From Nocardia sp. NBC_00508 (GTDB taxonomy: Bacteria; Actinomycetota; Actinomycetes; Mycobacteriales; Mycobacteriaceae), in the NCBI RefSeq assembly GCF_036346875.1, contig NZ_CP107852.1, positions 6,448,001 to 6,512,000 on the forward strand: a stretch of 64,000 nucleotides of DNA. Reading direction: 5' to 3'. Under the pieces are notes generated by a model. The model saw only the letters and a list, made by a program, of their open reading frames with translations, had not been told where the DNA came from and searched no databases. Of the stretch, positions 1 through 8,374 are shown piece by piece. The translations under genes and the position numbers were made by a program. Each line of letters begins with the position of its first letter. Positions within the stretch are counted from its first letter, which is position 1.

Positions 1-1
1 C

Positions 2-568
2 GACGTGGCCGCGGTGGTGGACGCCACCCATCCGTTCGCGGCGGCCATCAGCGCCAATGCCGCGGTGGCAGTACGTGATTCGGGCGTGCCGCTGGTGCGT
101 CTACGGCGGCCGAGCTGGCCGCAGCGGCCGGGGGATCGGTGGGTCCGGGTGCCTGATCTCGTCGCCGCAGTGGAGGCGACCGCGGCACTCGGCGAGCGCG
201 TGTTCCTGACCATCGGTCGTCAAGGCGTGGACGCGTTCGCGAGACTGGAGCGGCAGTGGTTCCTGATCCGAGCCATCGACCCGCCGGAAGGACCGATGCC
301 GCCTCGGCACGAAATACTTCTCGCCCGAGGGCCTTTCGTGCTCGAGGACGAATCGCGGCTGATCGCCGAGCGTCGGATCGACGTGCTGGTCACCAAGGAC
401 AGCGGCGGCGACCAGACCGAAGCCAAGCTGGCCGCGGCCAGGCTGGCCGGAATTCCGGTCGTCGTCGTCGACCGTCCATCATTGCCCGAGGGCGCGACGG
501 TCGTGGAAACAGTTGCGCAGGCGATGGATTGGCTAGATGAGACGCGAATCGATCGCGGTTGCACCTGA
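2..568 (+). CDS. cobK: Precorrin-6A reductase CobK (partial, 5' end outside window)
   Basis: NAD(P)H-dependent reduction of the precorrin-6A macrocycle in aerobic cobalamin synthesis, cytosolic. The visible frame opens with DVAAVVDATHPFA, the conserved VDATHPFA motif that normally lies roughly 70 residues into CbiJ/CobK proteins, so the N-terminal Rossmann part lies left of the window. The C-terminal half carries the family signatures VFLTIGRQG and VLVTKDSGGDQTEAKL, and a normal C-terminus ends at the TGA at 566-568. It lies near cobIJ, cobH, cobG and cobN, which supports the call. Known from the family: the reaction. Seen: motifs and context. Confidence 0.93.
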   Translation, partial: DVAAVVDATHPFAAAISANAAVAVRDSGVPLVRLRRPSWPQRPGDRWVRVPDLVAAVEATAALGERVFLTIGRQGVDAFARLERQWFLIRAIDPPEGPMPPRHEILLARGPFVLEDESRLIAERRIDVLVTKDSGGDQTEAKLAAARLAGIPVVVVDRPSLPEGATVVETVAQAMDWLDETRIDRGCT

Positions 569-615
569 TCCCACGTCCGGCGGCGCTGCACACCCGGAAC
601 GCCACGGCGACGCGT

Positions 616-1146
616 TCAATTGTCGAGGAACTCGGGCAGGTGGTCGAACCATTCCAGCACCGCCCGCTCGTAGCGGATCCCGAAATCGAGTGTGGCGCGG
701 GCGAAGGCCGGCATCGTCTCCGGATCCTCGGCGAGATACCGAGCGAGCCGAGCCTGATGGATCTCCCGATTGGCCGCGACGATGCCGTCGAGCCGATCGC
801 GATCCAGATGGGCGCCGAACGAGAGCGTGAGCAGCAGCGGCACCCGGATCGTCTCGCCGCCGGGATCGCGGCCCACCCATTCCAGGAACGCTTCGCGGCC
901 CGCGTCGGTGATGTGATAGGGCGTGCGTTCGCGGGCGCCGGTCTCGCCCTTCTCGACCAGTCCCGCCGCGTCCATCGCGGCGAGTTCTCGATACACCTGA
1001 CTCTGCGTGATCGTCCAGAAGTCACCGATGCGATCCTGCGCCTTGGCCACCAGGTCCCACCCCGACATGGGACCTTCGTGCAGAAATCCGAGCAACGACG
1101 CCGCCGTGGAGTTCAGCGGCTTGCGCGTGGTCGCGGTGTTGGTCAA
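616..1146 (-). CDS. PadR family transcriptional regulator
   Basis: Winged-helix PadR-type repressor of about 176 residues. The N-terminal half has the family pattern (LLGFLHEGPMSGWDL, then the recognition-helix region FWTITQSQVYRELAAM, then LVEKGE and YHITDAGREAFLEW), followed by a C-terminal helical dimerisation part ending WFDHLPEFLDN. I chose the TTG at 1144-1146, preceded by an AAGGGAG ribosome site; an in-frame ATG at 1171-1173 would add nine residues but overlaps a palindrome that looks like the operator. It sits alone between cobK (convergent) and a coiled-coil gene, so its target is probably itself. The ligand is unknown. Confidence 0.85.
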   Translation of the reverse strand: MTNTATTRKPLNSTAASLLGFLHEGPMSGWDLVAKAQDRIGDFWTITQSQVYRELAAMDAAGLVEKGETGARERTPYHITDAGREAFLEWVGRDPGGETIRVPLLLTLSFGAHLDRDRLDGIVAANREIHQARLARYLAEDPETMPAFARATLDFGIRYERAVLEWFDHLPEFLDN

Positions 1147-1171
1147 CGACTGCTCCCTTCGCTCGCCAAAC

Positions 1172-1186
1172 ATTCCATAATGGAAT
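1172..1186. promoter_or_regulatory. Candidate PadR operator (inverted repeat)
   Basis: ATTCCAT-A-ATGGAAT, two perfect 7-base arms around a single base, 26 bases upstream of the chosen PadR start. It is AT-rich against a very GC-rich background. Position suggests autorepression; this is inference. Confidence 0.5.
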
Positions 1187-1204
1187 ATTACCGGAACGAG
1201 GTGG

Positions 1205-1768
1205 CTACGCGCTGCCGGTCAACTGGTCGAGCCGGGCAAGTACCTGCGCCATGCCTTCCTCCAGTCGCGTCTGGCCCTGTTCCAGTCGCTCCTGACCCTG
1301 CTCCAAACGGACCTGTCCTTTTTCGAGTACGGTGACCCGGCGGTTGAGCTCGCCGACACTCTGGTGCAGTCCGCCGACGTTTTCGCGCAGCTCGCCGACA
1401 CTCTGGTGGAGTCCGCCGACGTTTTCGCGCAGTTCGCCGACGTTTTCGCGCAGTTCGCCGACGTTTTCGCGCAGTTCGCCCACGTTTTCGCGCAGTCCGC
1501 CGACGTTCTGGTGGAGTCCGCCGACGTTTTCGCGCAGTTCGCCGACGTTTTCGCGCAGTCCGCCGACGTCTTCACGGAGCTCTGCGACGGCTCCCTCGAT
1601 CGTCTCCGTGCGCCGGTCGAGCCGACCGATGCCGTCCAGCGCTTTCCTGGTCAGTGCCGCGAGTTCGCCTAGGACGACGCCCTGCTCGTCGAGCGCTTGT
1701 TCGCTTGCGGTGGCCCGTGCCTCCAGGGCTCGGGTGCGCAGCGTCAGCTCCGGCAGTGTCGCGGCCAA
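1205..1768 (-). CDS. Heptad-repeat coiled-coil protein, function unknown
   Basis: I do not recognise a function. The 187-residue product starts at a TTG (1766-1768) just after a GGAGGGG ribosome site. Residues about 60-140 consist of eleven or more 7-residue units of the types VGELREN, VGGLREN and VGGLHQ(N/S), a textbook coiled-coil heptad with V/L at the hydrophobic positions. The region after it (VTVLEKGQVRLEQGQERLEQGQ) continues the coil in an 11/7-residue rhythm. There is no signal peptide or membrane segment. The DNA repeats (21 bp) make copy-number variation between strains likely. It could be a structural or scaffolding protein, or a tail-fibre-like relic. It does not resemble its cobalamin neighbours. 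Confidence 0.7.
   Translation of the reverse strand: MAATLPELTLRTRALEARATASEQALDEQGVVLGELAALTRKALDGIGRLDRRTETIEGAVAELREDVGGLRENVGELRENVGGLHQNVGGLRENVGELRENVGELRENVGELRENVGGLHQSVGELRENVGGLHQSVGELNRRVTVLEKGQVRLEQGQERLEQGQTRLEEGMAQVLARLDQLTGSA
1344..1591 (-). repeat. 21-bp tandem repeats inside the coiled-coil gene
   Basis: About eleven imperfect copies of a 21-bp unit encoding VGELREN-like heptads. On the plus strand the units read as alternating cgccgacgttttcgcgcagt blocks with three variants carrying tctggtgcag or tctggtggag. The repetition is in frame throughout, so it serves the protein coil and is not an RNA or CRISPR array. Confidence 0.85.
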
Positions 1769-1802
1769 GGTTCCCCTCCGATCTCCGATGTGTCAGGCGA
1801 TC

Positions 1803-3368
1803 TTACGCGCCGCCGGATGCCGCGTCGCGGGCATCGCCGTAGCGCCGGGACGTGTAGACACGAGTGCCCGCATCGGTCACGAGTGCCGTGGTGGTCGATG
1901 CGCCGATGATCAGCAGGGTGCGCATATCCACCTCGGCGGGGTCGAGATCGCCGAGCGTCACCACCCGGACCGACTCGGCGGGCCCGCCGACGTCACGCCC
2001 TATGACGACGGGTGTCTCGGGCTTGCGGTGCTCCAGCAGCAGGTCCCGCATCGCCCCGACCTGCCAGGTGCGCTGCGAGGACGCCGGGTTGTAGATCGCG
2101 ATGGCCATATCCGCCGCGGCGACGGCGGAAAGGCGTTGCGCCACCACCTCCCAGGGCTTGAGCCGATCGGAGAGCGAGATCATCGCGTAGTCGTGTCCGA
2201 GCGGAGCTCCGACCCGGCTCGCCACCGCGTTGGCCGCGGTGAGCCCGGGAAGCACGCGCACCGGCACCTCGCGCCACCGGGGGTCCGCGGATTCCTCCAG
2301 CACGGCCGCCGCCATGGCGAAGACCCCCGGGTCACCCGAGGAGACGACCGCCACGCGCGCGCCCCGTTCGGCCAGATCCAAGGCCATGGCGGCGCGCTCG
2401 GACTCCACCCGGTTGTCGCTGGCGTGGCGGCGCTGACCCGGTCGGTGCGGTACCCGGTTCAAGTACGTGGTGTAGCCGACCAGATCGGTGGCGTCCGCCA
2501 GGGCTGCGCGCACCTCGTCGGTGGTCCATTCCGGCGCGCCGGGACCCAGCCCCACTACGACGACTTCGCCGACCAGCCCGGTCGTCGCGTCGTGCACCCG
2601 CTGGCGGGCGGCCGGATTCGTCGTGGCGTGTGGCAGCGGCGTCGTCGGTTCCGGGCCGGGAACGAGCGCGATGGAGAAATAGGGCACTTCGGCGTCGTCG
2701 ACCGCCCCCGCGTGCAGTACGCGCTGCTCGGTGCTGCTCGCGCGTTCCACGTAGTACGCACCGGACAGTCGACCGGAATCCGAAAGGGCTTGGCGCACAC
2801 CGGGATAGGTGCGTCCCAGTTTCATGATCGCGGCTGCGTCGGTCGCGCGCAGTCGACGGGTGAGCTCGTCCACCGACATGGTGCCCGGCAGCACGGTGAG
2901 CACCTGCTCTCCCTCGACCAGCGGCGTGCCCAACGCGGCCGACGCGGCACTGACCGAGGTGATGCCGGGAATGATCTCGGCCTCGAATCGGTCGGCCAGC
3001 CGCCGGTGCATGTGCATGTAGGAGCTGTAGAACAGCGGGTCGCCTGCGGCGAGCAACGCCACCGAGCGGCCCGCGGCCAGGTGCCCGGCCAGCCGCTCGG
3101 CGGCCTGTTCGTAGAACTGGTCGATGGCGCCTTGATATCCGCCTGGGTGGTCGGTGGTCTCGGTGGTCACGGGGTAGACGAGGTGCTCCTCGAGCTGGCC
3201 ATGGCGCATGTACGGCGCGGCGATGCGGCGAGAGATACTGCGGCCATGGCGCGCACTGTGAAAGGCGATGACATCGGCCGCCTCGATCACCTTGGCCGCC
3301 TTGACCGTCACCAGTTCGGGATCGCCAGGGCCGAGTCCGACGCCCCACAGTTTGCCCGGAACGCTCAT
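1803..3368 (-). CDS. cobIJ: Fused precorrin-2 C20-methyltransferase / precorrin-3B C17-methyltransferase CobIJ
   Basis: Bifunctional SAM-dependent methyltransferase of the aerobic B12 pathway, 521 residues. The CobI domain (about 1-240) begins LWGVGLGPGDPELVTVKA, the SAM-binding signature of the family. A linker (about 240-265) leads to the CobJ domain, which begins VVVVGLGPGAPEWTTDEV and includes VVSSGDPGVFAM and YNPASSQR. CobI/CobJ fusion is the usual arrangement in mycobacteria and nocardiae. The ATG at 3366-3368 overlaps the cobH stop codon (ATGA), implying translational coupling. An upstream in-frame extension exists but runs through cobH and is not used. Confidence 0.95.
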   Translation of the reverse strand: MSVPGKLWGVGLGPGDPELVTVKAAKVIEAADVIAFHSARHGRSISRRIAAPYMRHGQLEEHLVYPVTTETTDHPGGYQGAIDQFYEQAAERLAGHLAAGRSVALLAAGDPLFYSSYMHMHRRLADRFEAEIIPGITSVSAASAALGTPLVEGEQVLTVLPGTMSVDELTRRLRATDAAAIMKLGRTYPGVRQALSDSGRLSGAYYVERASSTEQRVLHAGAVDDAEVPYFSIALVPGPEPTTPLPHATTNPAARQRVHDATTGLVGEVVVVGLGPGAPEWTTDEVRAALADATDLVGYTTYLNRVPHRPGQRRHASDNRVESERAAMALDLAERGARVAVVSSGDPGVFAMAAAVLEESADPRWREVPVRVLPGLTAANAVASRVGAPLGHDYAMISLSDRLKPWEVVAQRLSAVAAADMAIAIYNPASSQRTWQVGAMRDLLLEHRKPETPVVIGRDVGGPAESVRVVTLGDLDPAEVDMRTLLIIGASTTTALVTDAGTRVYTSRRYGDARDAASGGA

Positions 3369-4000
3369 TCCTGTTCGCTCGCAATCGCGTTCAACGCGGA
3401 CGCGGTGGTCGCACTTCCTCCGCGCCTGCCGCGAACCGTGAGGTATTCGATGCCGCCGAACTCGATCAGCGCCTCCTTGGATTCGACGGCGCCGACGAAT
3501 CCGACGGGGATGCCGAGGACGGCGGCGGGCCGGGGTGCACCACCGTCCAGCAGATCGAGCAGATGAAACAGCGCCGTCGGGGCGTTGCCGATCGCGACGA
3601 CAGCGCCCTCGAGGCGGTCGCGCCATAGCTCCAGCGCGGCGGCGGAGCGCGTAGTGCCCAGCGCCGAGGCCAGATCCGGGACGCGTGGATCGGCGAGGGT
3701 GCACACCACCGCGTTGACGGCGGGGAGTCGTTTCCTGGTCACGCCCGAGGCGACCATGGTCGCGTCACACAGAATCGGTGCCCCCGCATGCAGCGCCGCC
3801 CGCGCCGCGGCGACGACGCCGGGTGTGAAGGCGATGTCCTCGGCGAGATCGACCTGGCCGCAGCCGTGGATCATGCGCACCACCACCTGCGCCACGTCCG
3901 GCGGGAACCCGCTCAGATCGGCCTCGGCGCGGATCGTCGCGAACGAGCGACGGTAGATCTCGGCCCCGTCGGTCAGGTAGCTGGCACGTACGTCGGACAT
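3365..4000 (-). CDS. cobH: Precorrin-8X methylmutase CobH
   Basis: Catalyses the 1,5-methyl shift from precorrin-8X to hydrogenobyrinate, cytosolic, 211 residues, normal for the family. Conserved features: YRRSFATIRAEADL near the N-terminus, the catalytic-histidine segment VVRMIHGCGQVD, GAPILCDATMVASGV, and the C-terminal AAVLGIPVGFVGAVESKE. The ATG at 3998-4000 has AGGGTGG five bases upstream; a GTG three codons earlier (4009) is possible. It is translated ahead of cobIJ with a 4-base overlap. Confidence 0.95.
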   Translation of the reverse strand: MSDVRASYLTDGAEIYRRSFATIRAEADLSGFPPDVAQVVVRMIHGCGQVDLAEDIAFTPGVVAAARAALHAGAPILCDATMVASGVTRKRLPAVNAVVCTLADPRVPDLASALGTTRSAAALELWRDRLEGAVVAIGNAPTALFHLLDLLDGGAPRPAAVLGIPVGFVGAVESKEALIEFGGIEYLTVRGRRGGSATTASALNAIASEQE

Positions 4001-4099
4001 GCGGTCCACCCTATGGGTGCGGGTCCGGACGGGCCGGTCCGGGTTGTGGGGTGTGCTGCCGTACGAGGTCGCCGCGTTCGGCAGGATGACGCAGGCCGC

Positions 4100-4537
4100 T
4101 CACGTGCGCGGACGCTCGAGGATCCGGGACATGACGATCGAACTTCGCGTGCGCCCGACTCGCGCGTTCTCCCGGATCCGCTCCACGGTCACCTCGATCT
4201 CGGCCATGTCGGTGGCCATCACGTGGACCAGCGCGTCGGCTTCGCCCGCGATGGTCCACACGCCGACCACCTGCGGGATCGGTTCCAGGCTGCGTTTCAA
4301 TTCGGCAGGGGAGATGTTGTCGCGGTAGTAGACCTCGACGTAGGCCTCCGTCTTCCAGCCCAATGCGGCCGGATTGACCAATGCGGTGAATCCGGTGATC
4401 TGCTTGTTCGCGACCAACCGGTCGACCCGCCGCTTCACTGCGGGCGCGGACAGCCCGACTGCGCTGCCGATCTCCTGGAACGAGGCCCGTGCGTGCTTCA
4501 GGAGTTGTTCGAGAATCCGCCGATCGAGGTCGTCCAC
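4100..4537 (-). CDS. Lrp/AsnC family transcriptional regulator
   Basis: Feast/famine regulator, 145 residues. The N-terminal HTH (DDLDRRILEQLLKHARA, then IGSAVGLSAPAVKRRVDRL) is followed by the RAM/ACT-like ligand domain (KTEAYVEVYYRD, VVGVWTIAGEADALVHV). I chose the GTG at 4535-4537 because GAGGAG lies eight bases upstream and because VDDLDRRIL is the usual start for this family. It is divergent from a dimethylargininase-type amidinohydrolase across 137 bases. In other actinobacteria this pair often travels with ornithine aminotransferase (rocD), which is absent here. It probably controls the neighbour in response to an arginine-derived amino acid (inference). Confidence 0.9.
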   Translation of the reverse strand: MDDLDRRILEQLLKHARASFQEIGSAVGLSAPAVKRRVDRLVANKQITGFTALVNPAALGWKTEAYVEVYYRDNISPAELKRSLEPIPQVVGVWTIAGEADALVHVMATDMAEIEVTVERIRENARVGRTRSSIVMSRILERPRT

Positions 4538-4674
4538 GTCACACTCCTCGCGCCGAGGCACAATGATTGCTCTATTTCCGCCGCAAACTCGCAACGAATC
4601 GTTATTTCTGGCGCAATAGTAGTCGAATTATGGTCATTTCAGCTGAAGTCCGTGCCTGACCTCCGGGAGTTCCG
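4538..4674. promoter_or_regulatory. Divergent promoter region between lrp and ddaH
   Basis: 137 bases, AT-rich against the surroundings. It contains AACGAATCGTT at 4593-4603 (5-base inverted arms) and related half sites such as GCGCAATAGTAG close by, in the position expected for Lrp binding. No exact promoter hexamers are called. Confidence 0.4.
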
Positions 4675-5520
4675 TTGACGTCCGTAGCCACCCTCCAGGT
4701 CGAGTCCGCCGCACGCCGTTGGTCGCCGCGCCGGTTCGTCATGTGCCGCCCCGACTACTTCGAAGTCACCTACTCGATCAATCCCTGGATGAACCCTGCC
4801 GAGCCCGTCGACCGTGAGCTCGCGATCGAACAGTGGGAGACGCTGCGCGCCACCTATGCGGAACACGGGCACACGGTCGAGGTGGTGCCCGGCAGCCCGG
4901 GCCTGCCCGACATGGTGTTCGCCGCCAACGGTGGCATGATCGTCGGCGACCGAGCGATGTCGGCCCGCTTCACGCACCCGGAACGCGCCGCCGAAGGCCC
5001 GGCCTACCACCAGTGGTTCGCCCGGGCGGGGCTACCGAATCTGGTTGCCGCCGAGGAATTGAACGAAGGGGAAGGCGATTTCCTTCTGATCGGTGATCGG
5101 ATCCTGGCCGGTATGGGATTCCGCAGTTCGCTCGCGGCGCACGAGGAGGTATCGCGCCACTTCGGTCTGCCTGTGGTGTCCCTGGAATTGGTCGATCCGC
5201 GCTTCTATCACCTGGATACGGTGTTGCTTCCGCTGGACGCCCACACCGTCGCCTACTACCCGCCCGCTTTCAGCGCGGCGGCCCGCGCGGTTCTCGCCGA
5301 ACTCTTCCCCGACGCTATCGTGGCCACCGACGCGGACGCGGCGGTGCTCGGGTTGAACGGCGTCTGCGACGGCGTCAACGTCTTCCTCAGCGGTCGTGCC
5401 ACCGATCTGAGTGAGGCCCTGGGCGCCCGCGGCTACCATCCGGTCGGGATCGAGATGTCCGAACTGCTCAAGGCGGGCGGATCCGTCAAATGCTGCACCC
5501 TCGAGATCCACGGCAGGTGA
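4675..5520 (+). CDS. ddaH: Dimethylarginine dimethylaminohydrolase (DDAH) family amidinohydrolase
   Basis: Hydrolyses (methyl)arginine to citrulline and an amine through a cysteine thiouronium intermediate. The 281-residue protein shows the family landmarks: the substrate loop RPDYFEVTYSINPWM, DMVFAANGG (Asp), GEGDFLL, the catalytic-histidine motif RFYHLDTVL, and the catalytic cysteine near the C-terminus in GGSVKCCTLEIHG, where two cysteines stand side by side. It starts at a TTG (4675). It stands alone, divergent from an Lrp regulator, and ends 57 bases from convergent cobG. Substrate could be dimethylarginine or arginine itself; sequence alone does not decide. Confidence 0.85.
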   Translation: MTSVATLQVESAARRWSPRRFVMCRPDYFEVTYSINPWMNPAEPVDRELAIEQWETLRATYAEHGHTVEVVPGSPGLPDMVFAANGGMIVGDRAMSARFTHPERAAEGPAYHQWFARAGLPNLVAAEELNEGEGDFLLIGDRILAGMGFRSSLAAHEEVSRHFGLPVVSLELVDPRFYHLDTVLLPLDAHTVAYYPPAFSAAARAVLAELFPDAIVATDADAAVLGLNGVCDGVNVFLSGRATDLSEALGARGYHPVGIEMSELLKAGGSVKCCTLEIHGR

Positions 5521-5577
5521 CGCGGCGCGCAGACCCGCGGTGACCAGGCGACATGCCGCCGGGCCACACGCCGACGG

Positions 5578-6828
5578 TCAGTCGATGCGGTAACCAGCCT
5601 TGTCGGTCGCGACGATGTCGGTGATCTCGCCTCGAGGACGGCCACAGCGGCGGTCGCAGCCGGACCAATGCTGACGCCCGGCCACCGAAACGTCCGTGGC
5701 GGCCGTCGGTGTTTCCGGGACATGATGGCGCGCAGCCGTTTCCGGCCCCGGCGGCCCAGGAGCCGGATCGGCCGCTCCGGACTCGATGGGGTGTGCCGCA
5801 GGCAGTACGCGGCCCGTGCCGACCGCGTCGGACACATCGGCCCGGACGTCGGTATGCGACTTCGCACAGCCGGGCTGCCCGGCGCAGGCGCTGACCAGAA
5901 GCCACGGCGAGTCGGCGTCGAAGATCAAACCCATCGGGGCCAGCACACGCACGATCTGTTCGGCGGCCCACTCCTCCAGGTCGGTGACCACCAGGCCGCG
6001 CCAGGGCGTGACGAAGATCGGTCGCTCGATAGCGGCGAGGAACTCGGCAGTGCGGGCGGGCAGGCAGCCGAGGCGCACACCGGCGCCGAGGCTGACCAAC
6101 CCGTCCTCCTGCTCCAGCCAGCCGATCGGAATGCTCTGCACCACAGGCAGTTCGAGCCGATCGGTGACGGGCGAGAGCCCGAGGAGATCGACCACGCGAT
6201 CGGCGCCGTGTTCGATGTCGTGCAACCGCCAGCGGCCCGCGTCGTCGCCTCGCAACGCCAGGAAACCGTGCGCTGCGGCGAGCATGACGTCGACCGCGTG
6301 GGCGGTGGAGAGACGGACGCCGCTATCGCGGCCCGCCAGCAGCAACGCGAACTCCTGCGCCCGGACGGCGTGCACACCGATGTCGGCGCCGAGTCCGCTG
6401 ACGTCGCCGCGACCGTCATCGAGGGTGAACAGCACCCGGCCGGGCAGGTCGGCCAGCCGCGGCGCGGCGAGCAGCCCGGCGTCCAGCGCGGGGACCAGGG
6501 GGTGCACGTCGACCAAGCCGCCGACGCGTCCGGACAGCGGCGAGGCGATGATGTTCCGCACCCGCTCATGGGTGTGGCTGGGCAGTAGTCGCACGGCGGA
6601 AAGCCGGTTTGTCAGCTCCTCCGCGTCGCGTACCTGCCGCAATTGCACGTTGCCGCGAGAGGTGAGTTCGATGTTTCCGTCCGCCAGGTCGCGGGCGGCC
6701 TCCGCCAGCGCCTGTACCTGCGCGGGTTCCAGTCGCCCACCGGGCACCCGGATCCGCGCCAGCGGCCCGTCGGCCGCCTCGTGCAGCCGCAGCACACCCG
6801 GACAGGAATCGGGAACACCTCGTGTCAT
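5578..6828 (-). CDS. cobG: Precorrin-3B synthase CobG
   Basis: Oxygen-dependent ring-contraction step of the aerobic B12 pathway; a nitrite/sulfite-reductase-like 4Fe-4S protein of 416 residues. N-terminal ferredoxin-like half: ADGPLARIRVPGG, then IELTSRGNVQLRQ, as in sulfite reductases. The cluster ligands are visible in the C-terminal half as CAGQPGC (CX5C) and, later, GCDRRCG (CX3C). Between the two pairs lies a proline/alanine-rich stretch (about residues 345-385, AHPIESGAADPAPGPPGPE). It is separated from cobH by the lrp/ddaH pair. Its presence, with cobN, marks the pathway as the aerobic one. Confidence 0.92.
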   Translation of the reverse strand: MTRGVPDSCPGVLRLHEAADGPLARIRVPGGRLEPAQVQALAEAARDLADGNIELTSRGNVQLRQVRDAEELTNRLSAVRLLPSHTHERVRNIIASPLSGRVGGLVDVHPLVPALDAGLLAAPRLADLPGRVLFTLDDGRGDVSGLGADIGVHAVRAQEFALLLAGRDSGVRLSTAHAVDVMLAAAHGFLALRGDDAGRWRLHDIEHGADRVVDLLGLSPVTDRLELPVVQSIPIGWLEQEDGLVSLGAGVRLGCLPARTAEFLAAIERPIFVTPWRGLVVTDLEEWAAEQIVRVLAPMGLIFDADSPWLLVSACAGQPGCAKSHTDVRADVSDAVGTGRVLPAAHPIESGAADPAPGPPGPETAARHHVPETPTAATDVSVAGRQHWSGCDRRCGRPRGEITDIVATDKAGYRID

Positions 6829-6960
6829 AACGAGACCAGCCTACGGACCGGCGGGCACGGCACCTACGGCGCCGCCCGCCCTGCACTCCACTCGATCACC
6901 CGGGGCGATCACGAAGCGCAGACCCGGCGCCCGCCGCGGGACGACGGACGGGCGGACCGG

Positions 6961-7983
6961 TTACTCGACGACGGACTCCATCCAGTCGATGACGGCGGAC
7001 CGATACTCGGCGGTGTTGCGGGCGAGATTGACCGAGTGGCCGCTGCCGGGCAGCACGAAGGTCCGCAAGCGTGCGGCCGGCCCGAAGAACGGCGCTTCGG
7101 CGGCATGCAGCGTCTCGGCATTCGCGCAGACGGCGTAGCCCGGGCCGCAGGACAGCCGGTCCAAGCTGCCATTGACGACCAGGACCGGGACGCTGATGAA
7201 GTTGGACATCGGCGGGAGGGTGGAGGTCAGGCCATCGGGATATTCCGTCGGCGAGAAGACTTCCTTGGTCGCTTCGTCGACCGCGAGAACCTCGGGGTCG
7301 GCGGTCTCGGGCGCGAAGAAACTGCGCGCGCGGGTCCCGGGCTGCGTGGCGAGGTAGCCGGGATCGTATCCGCGCCCGGCGAAGTGGGGATCCTGGGCGG
7401 CTTGATGATAGGTGGCGATCACGCCGAGGACTTCGGAAACGTTGAGCGCGTGGGAGAACCCGGTGAGGAGGACACCGTCGACATCCTGGTAGGTGCTCGC
7501 CTCCAAGACATCGATGCCGGAGCTGAGCGAATGGCCACCGGTGACGACCTTTCCGAACGGCGGCGCGCCCGCCAGTCCCCGGCGCAAGGATTGGACGATG
7601 TCGTGCAAGGCGCGGGCGGAGACCGACGCCGTTACCTGCGTGCTGGGCGGCCTGGTGCTCGCGCCGTTTCCGAGCCGATCGACCACGAGCGTCGCGTAGC
7701 CCGCGGCGTTCATCGCGCGCCGGAAGTTGTAAGTCTCCGGGGCGTAATGGAAGTCCCAGTACGTGTGGTTGTAGTTGGAACCCGCGATCAGCACCATGAC
7801 GGTGTCGGTCGGGTGCGCCGCGGGAACGCACAAGGTACCCGCCATCGCCCCGAGCGGGACCGGAATGGACACCGATTCACAGCGATCCGGCGGCGACGTG
7901 TTCTCGGCGCGGGCCACATCCGGCGTAAGGCAGAGGAGTATTGCCGCAGCGGACGCGACGATCGACCGTACCGAGGTTCGCAC
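6961..7983 (-). CDS. Secreted alpha/beta-hydrolase family protein
   Basis: Exported hydrolase of unknown substrate, about 340 residues from the GTG at 7981-7983. The N-terminus RTSVRSIVASAAAILLCLTP followed by DVARA is a typical signal peptide with cleavage near ARA/EN; an ATG at 8040 would give an unusually long leader. The catalytic triad can be placed: nucleophile in GGHSLSSG, acid in LVVNGSLDRLSCG, histidine in LPGSGHSVN. VLIAGSNYNHTYWDF resembles the oxyanion region. Four or more cysteines in the mature part suit an exported protein. No operon partner. Confidence 0.78.
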   Translation of the reverse strand: MRTSVRSIVASAAAILLCLTPDVARAENTSPPDRCESVSIPVPLGAMAGTLCVPAAHPTDTVMVLIAGSNYNHTYWDFHYAPETYNFRRAMNAAGYATLVVDRLGNGASTRPPSTQVTASVSARALHDIVQSLRRGLAGAPPFGKVVTGGHSLSSGIDVLEASTYQDVDGVLLTGFSHALNVSEVLGVIATYHQAAQDPHFAGRGYDPGYLATQPGTRARSFFAPETADPEVLAVDEATKEVFSPTEYPDGLTSTLPPMSNFISVPVLVVNGSLDRLSCGPGYAVCANAETLHAAEAPFFGPAARLRTFVLPGSGHSVNLARNTAEYRSAVIDWMESVVE

Positions 7984-8374
7984 GCGACGCAGGCTATGCG
8001 CGAAATTTACGACGCGCAACACCTGTCCCGACGCGGGCATCGGTCGCGACGACCTGATGGGTTGCCCGCAATATGAACTCCACCAAGGACTTTCATGTGG
8101 CTTCGGCGATTACGCCATGCCGCAACCGGCACATCGAGCCGAGGCCGGTTCGGCTGCATTTCACCGCGCGGCCGGCGAGTGGTCGAACGCCGAGGGGAGA
8201 GCCGGCCGGTGGCTGGCTGCTAGTGTGTCGAGGTTCCGGCGAACGCCGCTACCGCACATAATGATCCGTGGCTATCGCGGGGTATAGCCGCATGCGTGTT
8301 GCCCGGCCACCGCCGACACTACGTCGGCAGGGCGGATGCCCGGGACGATGCCGCCGAACTGAGGAGCGCGGGAA
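7984..8374. other. Intergenic region, nothing recognised
   Basis: 391 bases between the divergent hydrolase and MetE-like genes. It must hold both promoters. I see no convincing gene, repeat or RNA; only the GAGGAG ribosome site of the downstream gene at 8361-8366 is clear. Confidence 0.5.

Noticed and set aside
1344..1591. Possible CRISPR or regulatory repeat array
   Set aside because: Strict 21-base period, in frame, encoding heptads of a coiled coil.
1332..3566. Long plus-strand frame across the coiled-coil and cobIJ genes
   Set aside because: It runs through the antisense of two well-supported genes; its repeats (SSPTFSR) are just the mirrored heptad repeats.
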